Assembly: GCF_025370775.1 (NCBI RefSeq)
Contig: NZ_JAMXEX010000001.1
Span: 682,001 to 746,000, forward strand
Length of the DNA: 64,000 nt
Reading direction: 5' to 3'
Origin: Ancylothrix sp. D3o
Lineage (GTDB): Bacteria > Cyanobacteriota > Cyanobacteriia > Cyanobacteriales > Oscillatoriaceae
The first letter of the stretch is position 1; every line of letters begins with the position of its first letter. The notes under the pieces were generated by a model. It made no database searches. It was given only the letters and a program-made list of their open reading frames with translations, and was not told the DNA's origin. Shown here one piece after another: positions 54,077 through 63,190 of this stretch. The position numbers and the translations under genes are program-made.

Positions 54077-55138
54077 CTACAGTAAATCTTGATACTTTGG
54101 ATTTTCTTGGAGAGTTTTTAAGACTTGCTTGATTTCTTGAGTTCGGTCTTTTTTGACAATTAATGTCGCATTTCCATCTCGCACAACCACTAAATCTTCT
54201 ATCCCAATTGTAACAATCACTTCCTCAGAATTGCTGCTATAAAGAATACTATTTGTCGTATCCAATCCAACATGAGAAGCGAGTTCAACGTTAACATTAT
54301 CGCCTTTTAACAAGCGTTCAATGGCATTCCAGTCTCCTAAATCATCCCAACCAAAAGCAGCCGGCAAAACATACGCCAATTGCGTTTTTTCCATTAAAGC
54401 GTAGTCGATGCTTTTCTTTTCTAATTGCGGATAAGACGCGACACCTTTTTCTTTCAAAGCATTGATGATGGCCGGTGCATGAATTTCCAGTTCTTTTAAA
54501 ACAACACCGGCCCGAAAAATAAACATCCCACTATTCCAACTAAACCGGCCCGTTGCTAGAAATTGTTCGGCTGTTTCTCGGTCGGGTTTTTCCGTAAACC
54601 GGCTCACTTTATACACCGGCAAATCTTCAAAATTTCCTGCCACAGAACCTTGTTCAATGTAACCATATCCCGTTGACGGATAACTTGGTTTTACCCCCAA
54701 CGTCACAATCGCCGCCTCCGAACTAGCTAACTGTGCAGCAGCATAGATAGTTTTTTGAAAAGCCGGCTCGTCTCCTATCCAGTGATCCGCTGGAAAAAAC
54801 CCGATAACCGTCTCCTCTCCCGAAGCTTTGGCAATCTCCAAAGTCGCCCAAGCAACCGCAGGAGCAGTATCACGACCTTCTGGTTCAACCAAGATGTTTT
54901 TATCCGGTAATTGCGGTAATTGCTCACGCACACCCTCGGCAAGTTGAGCAGAAGTGATGACCCACAAATCATCCCAACTGCCGGCCAAGGGTAACAAGCG
55001 GTCTGCCGTTGCTTGTAGGAGACTTTTACCGCTGCCATCAAGAGACAAAAATTGTTTGGGCCGGTGGCGACGGGAAAGGGGCCAAAAGCGCTCGCCTTTG
55101 CCACCGGCCAATATTACAGGGGTAATCGGAGAATTCAT
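54077..55138 (-). CDS. manC: Mannose-1-phosphate guanylyltransferase
   Basis: A 353-residue enzyme making GDP-mannose from mannose-1-phosphate and GTP for polysaccharides and glycolipids. The start at 55138 (MNSPITPVILAGGKGERFWP) matches the family; the open frame begins at 55165. The nucleotide loop is GGKGERFWPLSRRHRPKQFL. Other blocks are ILVEPEGRDTAPAVAWA, VIGFFPADHWIGD, and FTEKPDRETAEQFLATGRFS with WNSGMFIF. FGWDDLGDWNAIERLL is typical. The isomerase domain of bifunctional ManC is absent, as usual in cyanobacteria. The divergent LCP gene also works on surface glycans. Confidence 0.94.
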   Translation of the reverse strand: MNSPITPVILAGGKGERFWPLSRRHRPKQFLSLDGSGKSLLQATADRLLPLAGSWDDLWVITSAQLAEGVREQLPQLPDKNILVEPEGRDTAPAVAWATLEIAKASGEETVIGFFPADHWIGDEPAFQKTIYAAAQLASSEAAIVTLGVKPSYPSTGYGYIEQGSVAGNFEDLPVYKVSRFTEKPDRETAEQFLATGRFSWNSGMFIFRAGVVLKELEIHAPAIINALKEKGVASYPQLEKKSIDYALMEKTQLAYVLPAAFGWDDLGDWNAIERLLKGDNVNVELASHVGLDTTNSILYSSNSEEVIVTIGIEDLVVVRDGNATLIVKKDRTQEIKQVLKTLQENPKYQDLL

Positions 55139-55294
55139 GGTTTTTGTTCCTCGTTGATAGTTCATTGCTCATTGTTGATTGTTTTGCCAGAAAGCATCAA
55201 CCATGAACCCTAAAGCTCGATATATAATCATTGCGGTTGTGTGAACAGCGCAACAAGACAAAAAGCTGATAGTGTGCCGGTGAGGTAAATTCAG

Positions 55295-56728
55295 GTGGTG
55301 GATGGAGTCGAACCCTCAAAAGACGTAACAGAAGAGTCAACAGCAGCCAAGCGACCGAGAAGGCAATGGCAGACACAACTAGAATTTGCCCTGCCTAAAA
55401 TGGCGGCTGTCACTGGCCGGTCGGTATTCTGGGGGTTTGGCCTGCTGGTAACCGCCGCAATGTCAGCTACCCTTGGCGCCACTTTGGCCTTAATGACACC
55501 CTTATCATTGCCCATTTCTGACTTCTCAGGAAAACCTTCCTTACGCGAAATTTGGCAAAAAAACTTTCAATACCGGATCACCCGTCCCGTTAATGTTTTA
55601 ATTATGGGAATTGACCGGCTAAATGAAACTCCCCTAAATCGAGAAAGCATTTTTGAAGGCAACAGCGACACCTTATTACTGTTGGGAATTAACCCCAGCA
55701 ATAAAACCGTAAATATGCTTTCCATTCCCAGGGATACCCAAGTAGAAATTCCCGGCATTGGAATCGATAAAATTAATGATGCCAACGTCAAAGGTGGGCC
55801 GGCCTTAGCGGCTCGCGTCCTTAGCAGCAATCTTAATGATATTGCTATTGATCGCTACGTTCGGATTAGCACCGGCGCGTTTCGAGAATTAGTAGATTTA
55901 TTAGGGGGAGTGGATGTTTTTGTTCCCTATCCCATGCAGTATGTTGATGAGACTCAAAAACTCAAAATTGATTTGCCCCAAGGTTGGCAAACTCTCAATG
56001 GAGATCAAGCCGAACAATTTGCCCGTTTTCGCAACGATAATAAAGGAGATATTGGCCGAGTTCAGCGTCAACAAGCTTTATTTAAAGAATTAAAAAATAG
56101 GCTGACCAGTCCCGCAGTTTTGCCTCGCTTACCTGAAATTATTAGGGCGATGCAAAAGTATATCGACACGAATCTCAGCTTTGAGGAAATGCTTTCTCTG
56201 GTGAATTTTTCTTTGAATTTGCAACCAGAAAATTTTAAAATGGTGATGTTACCCGGACGTTTTAGCTCTCCCGATGAGTTTAAGGCGAGTTATTGGTTAA
56301 TGGATACCGAAGAGCGAGATCGGGTGATGCTTGATTATTTCCAGGTGTCTCCCAAACAAAAGACTGCTCAAGAGGATGCAGTGGAAAATTTGCCCCCAGA
56401 GCCACGTTCCTCGAAAATAAAATATCTCTACAAAGTAGCGATTCAAAATGCCTCGGATTCTCCAGAAATTGCCGATAATTTGGCGAAATATTTGCAGGAT
56501 CAGGGCTATGAAAATGTTTATGTGGTTCAAGATTGGCCTGACCGGCTTTTGCAGACTCAAATTATTGTCCAAAAAGGCGATTTAGAGAGCGCTGCTAAGC
56601 TTAAACAAACTTTGGGTTTAGGAAAAATTGCCTCCGAATCTACCGGCGATCTTGAGTCAGATTTAACCATTCGGATCGGTCAAGATTGGGTCAAGGCTAA
56701 TTTACAATCTTCGCCGCTTAATCCTTAG
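55295..56728 (+). CDS. LytR-CpsA-Psr (LCP) family protein with LytR C-terminal domain
   Basis: A 477-residue membrane-anchored transferase that in other bacteria attaches glycopolymers to the wall. A GTG at 55295 is the start, though later codons are possible. The transmembrane helix is at about 46-70 (FWGFGLLVTAAMSATLGATL). The LCP core includes NVLIMGIDRLNETPLNRESI, SDTLLLLGINPSNKTVNMLS, IPRDTQVEIPGIGIDKINDA and QFARFRNDNKGDIGRVQRQQ, with the conserved Arg and Asp residues. The C-terminal LytR_C domain (KVAIQNASDSPEIADNLAKY) closes it. It is divergent from manC. Confidence 0.93.
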   Translation: MVDGVEPSKDVTEESTAAKRPRRQWQTQLEFALPKMAAVTGRSVFWGFGLLVTAAMSATLGATLALMTPLSLPISDFSGKPSLREIWQKNFQYRITRPVNVLIMGIDRLNETPLNRESIFEGNSDTLLLLGINPSNKTVNMLSIPRDTQVEIPGIGIDKINDANVKGGPALAARVLSSNLNDIAIDRYVRISTGAFRELVDLLGGVDVFVPYPMQYVDETQKLKIDLPQGWQTLNGDQAEQFARFRNDNKGDIGRVQRQQALFKELKNRLTSPAVLPRLPEIIRAMQKYIDTNLSFEEMLSLVNFSLNLQPENFKMVMLPGRFSSPDEFKASYWLMDTEERDRVMLDYFQVSPKQKTAQEDAVENLPPEPRSSKIKYLYKVAIQNASDSPEIADNLAKYLQDQGYENVYVVQDWPDRLLQTQIIVQKGDLESAAKLKQTLGLGKIASESTGDLESDLTIRIGQDWVKANLQSSPLNP

Positions 56729-56731
56729 TTT

Positions 56732-56765
56732 TAGGTTGGGTTTGGCGCTGGCTAAGCCCAACCTA
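56732..56765 (+). terminator. Hairpin terminator after the LCP gene
   Basis: TAGGTTGGGTTTGGC pairs with GCTAAGCCCAACCTA around a short loop, then ACTTTTAATT. The arm sequence shares the GTAGGTTGGGT theme of the palindromic element near 40.9 kb, so it may be a reduced copy of the same repeat family. The 290 bp that follow, up to 57057, show no gene. Confidence 0.6.
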
Positions 56766-57057
56766 CTTTTAATTGGCGATTTGTTGGGAAAACCACAAGA
56801 CAGCGTTAATATTTGTTGAGTCTGAAAAATTTTCTAAAGTTTTTTGTAAGGCAATTCACAAACTCTGGCATGATTAATTCCTTCGTTTCCCATGCTAATT
56901 AAAAGGCGATTGTTATTAAAGAATATTCTAACTAACTTTGGGTTTGGAGTTTCTAATCATGTTAAGTAATTTTCCCTGGTTGCCGGTTGTCATTGCGGAC
57001 AATCTTTTTTGAGCAAGTCAATGGTAGAATTTAAGACAGTTATAGGCTAATGAATTA

Positions 57058-57477
57058 ATGGCTTATCAATATACGCGAATTGTTCGGTTTCAAGATACGG
57101 ATGCTGCCGGTGTTGTTTATTTTGCTAATCTTTTATCTATTTGCCATGAGAGTTACGAGGCTTCTTTGGCAGAAGTGGGGATTAATTTAAAGTTATTTTT
57201 TAGCAATTCTTCGGCTCTAGCCGTTCCTATTGTTCATGCAAATATTAATTTTTTTAAACCGTTGTTTTGTGGGGATTCGCTGAGGGTAAAACTCACTCCT
57301 AAGCTTTTGAATGAAAATTCCTTTGAAATTGATTATCAAGTTTTTGGATCAGAGACTACAGAAAAATCTGCCGCCGTTGCGATTACTCGCCACGTTTGCA
57401 TCGAAACGAAAACACGCCAGCGCCACATTCTTCCTGCGGAACTACAGCAATGGCTGTGCCGGTGGCGAGACAGTTAA
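57058..57477 (+). CDS. 1,4-dihydroxy-2-naphthoyl-CoA thioesterase (hotdog fold)
   Basis: A 139-residue 4HBT-type hotdog enzyme. The opening YTRIVRFQDTDAAGVVYFAN holds the catalytic Asp (Asp15 here) in the D-T-D-x-A-G-V-V-Y-F pattern. HANINFFKPLFCGDSLRVKL is a typical second block. It closely resembles the cyanobacterial DHNA-CoA thioesterase (Slr0204 type, MenI function) of phylloquinone synthesis. The men cluster begins about 1.3 kb away, which supports this over a general acyl-CoA thioesterase. Confidence 0.88.
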   Translation: MAYQYTRIVRFQDTDAAGVVYFANLLSICHESYEASLAEVGINLKLFFSNSSALAVPIVHANINFFKPLFCGDSLRVKLTPKLLNENSFEIDYQVFGSETTEKSAAVAITRHVCIETKTRQRHILPAELQQWLCRWRDS

Positions 57478-57670
57478 GCTGTGAGTAAATACTTAAAGTT
57501 TGGAAAAAAAAATTAACAAAGAGTTTACAAAAATTTAAAACGAAATTTTATATTTATTTAATAATAATAATAATTATATATTTTGCTGCCGGTAACGAAT
57601 CGCCAACGCTTTCGCGTGCCGTAAGCTACAGGCCACAGCCCCGGCAGCAAGCGAGGAGAACACGGGAATA

Positions 57671-58018
57671 ATGACTTTAGAACAACAACTCGCGCAGCAG
57701 CTTCGTAAACTTGGTTATTGGGACTGCACTGCCATCATTAATCCGGCTAACCCAACTCATCCGCTTTCTTTGGCGTGGTCAAATCCTAATACCACAGTGG
57801 ATTCTGAGACAATGTTTCAATTAGTATGGTTATTGGCTTCTAGCACTCGCCGGCAAAGACTCAGCGCCACCGATTTACGAATTTTGGAGCGCTCGGCGGC
57901 GGAATTGGCAATGGAAGCCTACATTTTACCCGCCACTAAAACTTATGTCAATTACCTTTGGCAACAAGTTTACTGTCAAGAATGCGCTCAACATTTATTT
58001 CCGGGTGAGTCTTTTTAA
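57671..58018 (+). CDS. Conserved-looking hypothetical protein
   Basis: A 115-residue soluble protein not recognised. It is helical (TLEQQLAQQLRKLGYWDCTA, DLRILERSAAELAMEAYILP) with a C-terminal CQECAQHLFPGE, a C-x-x-C pair that may bind metal. Upstream sequence has an AATAATAATAATAAT microsatellite (about 57560-57575) and GAGGAG near the start. Its role and its link to the men or RsbW-type genes are unknown. Confidence 0.7.
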   Translation: MTLEQQLAQQLRKLGYWDCTAIINPANPTHPLSLAWSNPNTTVDSETMFQLVWLLASSTRRQRLSATDLRILERSAAELAMEAYILPATKTYVNYLWQQVYCQECAQHLFPGESF

Positions 58019-58239
58019 TTGTTGATCTCAAGTCATCGTAAACTAAAAATAGGCGTGAAGTAAGCCCTAGTAGGCTTGTGTCTGGGGCTGTCTTTCCGCT
58101 GCAATGCTTCAAGCAAAATATACCTAGCACCCGTCTCAATAGGAGGGTGAGTGAGTGATCTGAATAAATCCAAATATTTAGATACAGTTCGAGTTTAAAA
58201 AGTTCTTTTGCTAATCTGTCAATTCACCTCGGATAAGGA

Positions 58240-58746
58240 ATGGTTTCCATAATGAAAATTGCAATGCGCTTTGAAAAACCTAAAAACCACCGCACCCGAT
58301 TACATGAGCGTAAACCCGTGTCTCAAACCATTCGCCTGAAAGTAAATACTGACTTGAGCGCTTTGTCTCAAGTCTTGCAATGGTTTGACCAGTTGCAGCA
58401 ATTATCTATTCCTGAGATGGCATGGATGCAGTGCCAGCTTGCGCTTGCTGAAGCTTTTACAAATGTCGTGCGTCACGCTCATAATGGTTTGCCAAAAGAA
58501 ACTCCCATTGAAGTTGAAGCGTCGATTTTTAATGAAGCTTTGGAAATAAAAGTTTGGGACTGTGGCAAACCTTTTGATTTGGAAGCTAAGTTTCAACAAC
58601 TCCAACAACACGACGAAAAATACTGGACAACTGTTGAAGGTTCGCGGGGAATTATGTTAATGAATAAAATTACCGACCGGCTCACCTATACCCGCACTTC
58701 CGATCAGCGTAATTGTTTGGTGATGGTTAAGTCTTTGGCTGGTTAA
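58240..58746 (+). CDS. Anti-sigma regulatory factor / HATPase_c serine kinase (RsbW-like)
   Basis: A 168-residue GHKL ATPase-like protein. Start choices are ATG 58240 or ATG 58252 (MKIAMRFEKPKNHRT). The N-box is in QLALAEAFTNVVRHAHNGLP (E-A-x-x-N-x-x-x-H), and the G boxes are VWDCGKPFDL and VEGSRGIMLMNKITDRLTYT. It would phosphorylate an anti-sigma-factor antagonist of the SpoIIAA type or bind a sigma factor in partner switching. No partner gene lies beside it. Its stop overlaps the end of convergent menE by 4 bases. Confidence 0.87.
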   Translation: MVSIMKIAMRFEKPKNHRTRLHERKPVSQTIRLKVNTDLSALSQVLQWFDQLQQLSIPEMAWMQCQLALAEAFTNVVRHAHNGLPKETPIEVEASIFNEALEIKVWDCGKPFDLEAKFQQLQQHDEKYWTTVEGSRGIMLMNKITDRLTYTRTSDQRNCLVMVKSLAG

Positions 58747-60119
58747 TTGCTTATGGAGTTTTGCAGCACCGGCAAGGCAATTTTTAAGACTTCTTGCCGG
58801 TTGATTTTTCCTTGTAAGTTGCGGGGTAAAACTTCCACCGGCACCCAATATTTCGGCAATTTATATTTGCTTAATTTTCCCACAAGTGCGGTTTGCAATT
58901 CCTCTTGAGAAATATCGCTTTCTGGCACATAAACTGCTGTCACCACTTCTCCCCAATCTTTATCAGGTATCCCTACCACGCAGACATCTTTAACGCAATG
59001 TGTGGCTAAAATTGCCGCTTCTATTTCCGCCGGAAATACATTTTCTCCCCCACTGATGATTTTATCACTGCTGCGTCCGACCACATACAAATAGCCCTCG
59101 TCATCAAAATATCCCAAATCATCCGATTTGAAATTTTGCTTGGCTTCAGCTTCCCCCGGATAGTATCCGCTTAAAAGCGAGTCTGCTGTAATGATAATAT
59201 TGCCTATTTGGTTTGGGGGCAAAGTTTCGCCGCTATCATTGACAATTTTAACTGTGGCATGAGGTAAAACTTTTCCGCAACTGGTATTTCCTGCCAAAAA
59301 ATCATCGGGTTTAAGGGTAACAATTTGTGAGGCGGTTTCTGTCATGCCGTAGGTAAGGGCAAGTCGAATTTGCTGTTTTTTGGCAATTTCTAATAATTCA
59401 CTCCAAGCCGGTGCACCTCCCAGCAAAACTGTAGAAAATTTCGATAACCAGGTTGCTAAATTGGGTGTTTGTAGCAGCCGGTGTAGTTGTGTGGGGACTA
59501 GAGAAATAAAATAATTTTCGGGATTTATAAGATTATTTTCCAAATCCTTAAAAGGCAAAATGGCTAACTTTCCGCCGGTGGCAAAACAGCGTAAAAGCTG
59601 CATCAAACCGCTGACATGATAAACCGGCAAGACACAGCAAGAATTGACGAATTCAACGGCAAAATATGTGCTAAATCCTTGTACCGATGCCATCAAAGTT
59701 TCCCAAGTGTGAATAGCAAAACGAAGCTTGCCGGAAGATCCGCCGGTGGGAATCATTATAAAATTTTCGATTGGTAATTTTAGGCTATCTTTAGCAGTAT
59801 TTTTGTTTATATGGGTGAGATTTTCTTTAAAAATTAAGTCAGGTTGAACTAAATCTAAAACTTCTTGCCATTCTTTTTCCGCCGAATTGGGATTCGCTAA
59901 AAAAACCGGATATCCACAACTAACTGCTGCAAAAAAAACGCTTATAAAACCTACTGGATCGTTTTCTGCCAGAATAACTTTAGGGGATTTCTCCCCAATA
60001 CTTTTTAAATCTGCAATACATTTATCAACCTGTAACAAAAGTTGCCGATTGTCATAACCGCTTAACCAATCTGCCGGCAACCCCCCTAAATGTTCAATAA
60101 TGTTTTCTTGTTTTATCAT
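58743..60119 (-). CDS. menE: o-Succinylbenzoate-CoA ligase
   Basis: A 458-residue acyl-adenylate-forming enzyme that activates o-succinylbenzoate in phylloquinone synthesis. The P-loop-like motif IMIPTGGSSGKLRFAIHTW is clear, as are LALTYGMTETASQIVTLKPD (A5), GYFDDEGYLYVVGRSSDKII (A7/A8), GGENVFPAEIEAAI, and the C-terminal LPRNLQGKINRQEVLKI with the catalytic Lys. Length is normal. Its start overlaps the end of menC by 4 bases (ATGA), a mark of translational coupling. Confidence 0.94.
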   Translation of the reverse strand: MIKQENIIEHLGGLPADWLSGYDNRQLLLQVDKCIADLKSIGEKSPKVILAENDPVGFISVFFAAVSCGYPVFLANPNSAEKEWQEVLDLVQPDLIFKENLTHINKNTAKDSLKLPIENFIMIPTGGSSGKLRFAIHTWETLMASVQGFSTYFAVEFVNSCCVLPVYHVSGLMQLLRCFATGGKLAILPFKDLENNLINPENYFISLVPTQLHRLLQTPNLATWLSKFSTVLLGGAPAWSELLEIAKKQQIRLALTYGMTETASQIVTLKPDDFLAGNTSCGKVLPHATVKIVNDSGETLPPNQIGNIIITADSLLSGYYPGEAEAKQNFKSDDLGYFDDEGYLYVVGRSSDKIISGGENVFPAEIEAAILATHCVKDVCVVGIPDKDWGEVVTAVYVPESDISQEELQTALVGKLSKYKLPKYWVPVEVLPRNLQGKINRQEVLKIALPVLQNSISN

Positions 60120-61051
60120 AATTCTGATATTAAATTTTCGTCACTTTCTGCGAACCAATGTTCTACCCCAAACCCAACAGCGCGATTTTGTAAAGAAAGT
60201 TCTGAGGCTAAATTTAAAGCCGCATTTCTGCCAATAGAAGTTTCAAAGACTGAAGAAAAAACCGCGTCTATTTGGTAGGTTTGGCAAAATTTGCGTAACT
60301 TAGAAGGGGAACCGGCAATGCCAGGTTTAATAACATAAATTCCGCGCCATCCCTGCTGATAACAAGCCGCCATTTGACCGAGATTTGCTACAGATTCATC
60401 TAATGCCAAAGGCGTCGAATATTGCTGAGATAATTTTATCATAGCTTCGATTTGATTGACCGGCAAAGGTTGTTCTAAAAATTCTAGTTTACCCCAAGCA
60501 TCACACACTTGTAACCATTGATTTGCTGTTTGCCAATTTAAACCGCTATTGGCATCAAGTCTGAGTTTTGCAGTTGGCGGCAAATTTTGGATTAATTGCT
60601 CAAAAATCTTTAATTCTTCTTCTATTTCCGCCACCCCTATTTTCCATTTAAATGTGCAGTAATTTTGTTGCCATAAAGACTGCCAGGCGGATAAAGCAGA
60701 AATCCCACTAGGTAATAAAGCGCTGGTGTTTAAAACAAGTTTATTCAAGTTTTTTTCAGCGGTTGGTAAGGCAGATTCAAAACCAAACTGACAAGCCGGT
60801 AAACTATCGGGAATTGTCAAAATATCCTTTTGGGAAATCTTGCCTGAGAAAGCCTTACAAAACTCAAGCGCCTCCTCAATAGTTTCTGAACCAAACCAAG
60901 AAATCGGCGCAATTTCTCCTACACCAAAGTTGCCGGTTTCGTCGATAAGTTTAAGCAAAATTCCTTCTCGAAGTTCCCAAATTCCATGACTGGTTAATAA
61001 GGGATGCTTAAATTTGCGTTTGTAGGGTAAAATTTTAAGCTGATATAGCAT
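60116..61051 (-). CDS. menC: o-Succinylbenzoate synthase
   Basis: A 311-residue enolase-superfamily enzyme that dehydrates SHCHC to o-succinylbenzoate. The catalytic barrel has TFKWKIGVAEIEEELKIFEQ (the K-x-K pair), LRLDANSGLNW (metal Asp), FLEQPLP (metal Glu), PLALDESVANLGQM (metal Asp) and GIYVIKPGIAGSPSKLRKF (second catalytic Lys). It overlaps menE downstream and menH upstream (17 bases), so the three genes form one tightly coupled unit. Confidence 0.94.
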   Translation of the reverse strand: MLYQLKILPYKRKFKHPLLTSHGIWELREGILLKLIDETGNFGVGEIAPISWFGSETIEEALEFCKAFSGKISQKDILTIPDSLPACQFGFESALPTAEKNLNKLVLNTSALLPSGISALSAWQSLWQQNYCTFKWKIGVAEIEEELKIFEQLIQNLPPTAKLRLDANSGLNWQTANQWLQVCDAWGKLEFLEQPLPVNQIEAMIKLSQQYSTPLALDESVANLGQMAACYQQGWRGIYVIKPGIAGSPSKLRKFCQTYQIDAVFSSVFETSIGRNAALNLASELSLQNRAVGFGVEHWFAESDENLISEL

Positions 61052-61853
61052 TTGTTTGGAGAAAAGCAGTAATTTTTTCTATATATTCTTGGGGATTTTC
61101 CAGGTGGATATTATGGCCGGTATTGGTAATAACTTCTAAACTGGCCGGTGGACATAAATCTGCCATTTTTTGATGAATTTGCACAAATTTTTTATCCAAC
61201 TCTCCCACCAACAAAAGCAGAGGAATTTGATTTTGAGTAAGTTTTTCCCACAGAGGCGGTTGCTGGCCGGTTCCCATATAGCGCAGAGATTTTGCCAACT
61301 CCACCGGCCGGTTTTGCAAGCGTTTTTCGATTAATTGTGGCAAATTTGGATGACTTTGTAAAGACTTAAAAAGCGGTTGATTATACCAGTTTTCTAAAAA
61401 AGTTTTGAAATCACCTTTTATTAATTCTTCAGCCAATTTTTGATCTTGTTGAATACGTTGCAAGCGTTCGCTTTCAGTTGCTAAACCGGCAGAAGTTGAT
61501 TCTAAAATTACTTGCTCAAATTGCTGAGGAAAATTCAGCATCAAATAAAGTGCCAACCTCCCCCCCATTGAATAACCGCAGAGGCTACATTTAGGAATAT
61601 TTAAACGCTTCAGCAATGCAATTAAAGCCTCAGCAGTTTTTGGCATTGAATAAAATTCATCATTCCCCAAAACTTGAGTTTTTCCGTGTCCTGGTAAATC
61701 AACAGCCAAACAGCAAAAATTTTTAGATAAAACAGAGATAATTGGCAGAAAATCCTCGCTGCTACCCATAAAACCATGCAAGAATAAAATCACCGGCTGG
61801 GAGGGAGTGCCGGTGATTGAATAATGAAATTTTATGAATGGTTGATTGTTCAT
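61035..61853 (-). CDS. menH: SHCHC synthase (alpha/beta hydrolase)
   Basis: A 272-residue alpha/beta-hydrolase that removes pyruvate from SEPHCHC. The start at 61853 (MNNQPFIKFHYSITGTPSQP) is preferred over the frame opening at 61898. LFLHGFMGSSEDFLPI forms the oxyanion loop, CGYSMGGRLALYLMLNFP carries the nucleophile Ser, LLLVGELDKKF has the Asp, and TNTGHNIHLENPQEY has the His. Position between menA and menC supports MenH over other hydrolases. Confidence 0.92.
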   Translation of the reverse strand: MNNQPFIKFHYSITGTPSQPVILFLHGFMGSSEDFLPIISVLSKNFCCLAVDLPGHGKTQVLGNDEFYSMPKTAEALIALLKRLNIPKCSLCGYSMGGRLALYLMLNFPQQFEQVILESTSAGLATESERLQRIQQDQKLAEELIKGDFKTFLENWYNQPLFKSLQSHPNLPQLIEKRLQNRPVELAKSLRYMGTGQQPPLWEKLTQNQIPLLLLVGELDKKFVQIHQKMADLCPPASLEVITNTGHNIHLENPQEYIEKITAFLQTNAISA

Positions 61854-61899
61854 TGTTTGCCGGTTTCCAATCTGCCTTTCTCTCCCTTTTTCCATCAAT

Positions 61900-61918
61900 C
61901 ACAGGCCAGATGCCTGTG
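61900..61918. terminator. Short hairpin between menA and menH
   Basis: CACAGGC (61900-61906) pairs with GCCTGTG (61912-61918) with loop CAGAT. There is no long T-run, so it may only modulate transcription. Confidence 0.4.
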
Positions 61919-61923
61919 CCACT

Positions 61924-62820
61924 TCACAAAATAAATCCGAATCCAAAAAGAAGACCACTAAAAAAATGAAAAGCAATAGCAATAAACTTACAATTGCTTA
62001 CCATAGTCGGCTGATTGTGATAAGTAGAAACGTGCCGGCATAACTGAATAGCAAAAGGCAAACTCAGCAAAATAAGCAAAGTTTTCAGAGGAAAAATTCC
62101 CAAGCCAATAAATAGGCCGGTGAGAACAAAAACACTGCCACAAATCCAAGGCAATAACTGAGCACCTTTTGCCGTACCCAGACGCACAATAGGCGAACGT
62201 TTACCGGCAGCCACATCATCAGAAACCTGATGAAAATGTGAGCAAAACAAAATCAAACTCGTAGTAATGCCAATCAAAATAGAAGCAGCAATGGCTACCC
62301 AAGACCATGCCTGAGTTTGACTGTAATAAGCCGCAGCAATTGCCAAAGGGCCAAAGGTAAAAAAGCAAATAATTTCACCTAACCCTAAATATCCCAAGCG
62401 AAAAGGCGGCCCTTGGTAGGTATAGCCCAAAGCGCAGCACAGCAAAACAATAGCAATCACAGTAAAATCTTGCTGCCACCAAGCAATGCCAAAAATGCCC
62501 AAAATTCCAGCCACTAAAAATAAATTACCCAGCCCAAAAATGAAATATTTATTGCCGGTTAAATTAACCAAAGAATGGGCTTTATTTTTATCAATGCCGG
62601 TTTCCGAATCAAAGACATCATTGCTGAGATTCAACCAAGCAACAATCAAAATGGCTGAAATTAAAAAAGTAAAAAATACCCCACTATTGAGTTTTTGGGT
62701 TTCCGCCACAGCCACCGCAGTTCCCAGCCAAATCGGGATAACTGCCACACTATACATCGGCGGCTTAATTGCCGCCATCCACAATTTTCTATTGGACGGT
62801 TTTATCGTTTGAGTAGTCAT
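61924..62820 (-). CDS. menA: 1,4-Dihydroxy-2-naphthoate phytyltransferase
   Basis: A 298-residue UbiA-family membrane prenyltransferase that attaches the phytyl chain in phylloquinone synthesis. The start at 62820 (MTTQTIKPSNRKLWMAAIKP) fits the family; the frame opens at 62886. The first Asp-rich motif is in LNLSNDVFDSETGIDKNKAH (N-D-x-x-D-x-x-x-x-x-D), the second near FHQVSDDVAAGKRSPIVRLG. About nine hydrophobic helices are present. It is the first minus-strand gene of the cluster and is divergent from menF. Confidence 0.94.
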   Translation of the reverse strand: MTTQTIKPSNRKLWMAAIKPPMYSVAVIPIWLGTAVAVAETQKLNSGVFFTFLISAILIVAWLNLSNDVFDSETGIDKNKAHSLVNLTGNKYFIFGLGNLFLVAGILGIFGIAWWQQDFTVIAIVLLCCALGYTYQGPPFRLGYLGLGEIICFFTFGPLAIAAAYYSQTQAWSWVAIAASILIGITTSLILFCSHFHQVSDDVAAGKRSPIVRLGTAKGAQLLPWICGSVFVLTGLFIGLGIFPLKTLLILLSLPFAIQLCRHVSTYHNQPTMVSNCKFIAIAFHFFSGLLFGFGFIL

Positions 62821-63190
62821 CCGGCGTTCTTGATTCACATCTTGCCAGCGGATTAATTTTACGATGTCTAGGACACAAAACTGCATTCCTTAGCGCCGGT
62901 AATTTTCAGCAAATTTGTTGTCCAAGTCCAGCCTAGCGCCGCAATCAAGCCAAATAACCCGAAAATTTTTATACTATTTTGTTATAAACTTGCATTTAAT
63001 TTTTCAGCCGGTATCATCTTTATACCTAGGTTTATCCTGCTTTATTAGCCGCAACCCTAAACGAAACTTCCCCTACCTAGTTTAGCGCGAAGCTTCCAAT
63101 GGTTAGATAATAAGGAAAGCCTCAATGCTGTCAAGTTTATTAACTTTTATTGCGTAACAAATCTTCAAAAATAGCCAAAAAACCATTTTT
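62821..63190. promoter_or_regulatory. Divergent promoter region of menA and menF
   Basis: A 370-bp gap with the start regions of both men transcripts. It is AT-rich, with several TATAAT-like boxes on both strands. No hairpin or binding-site pattern stands out. No gene was recognised. Confidence 0.5.

Noticed and set aside
55290-55315. GGATGGAGTCGAACCCTC resembles a reversed tRNA T-arm
   Set aside because: No acceptor, anticodon or D-arm pairing could be built around it, and it lies within the start of the LCP gene.
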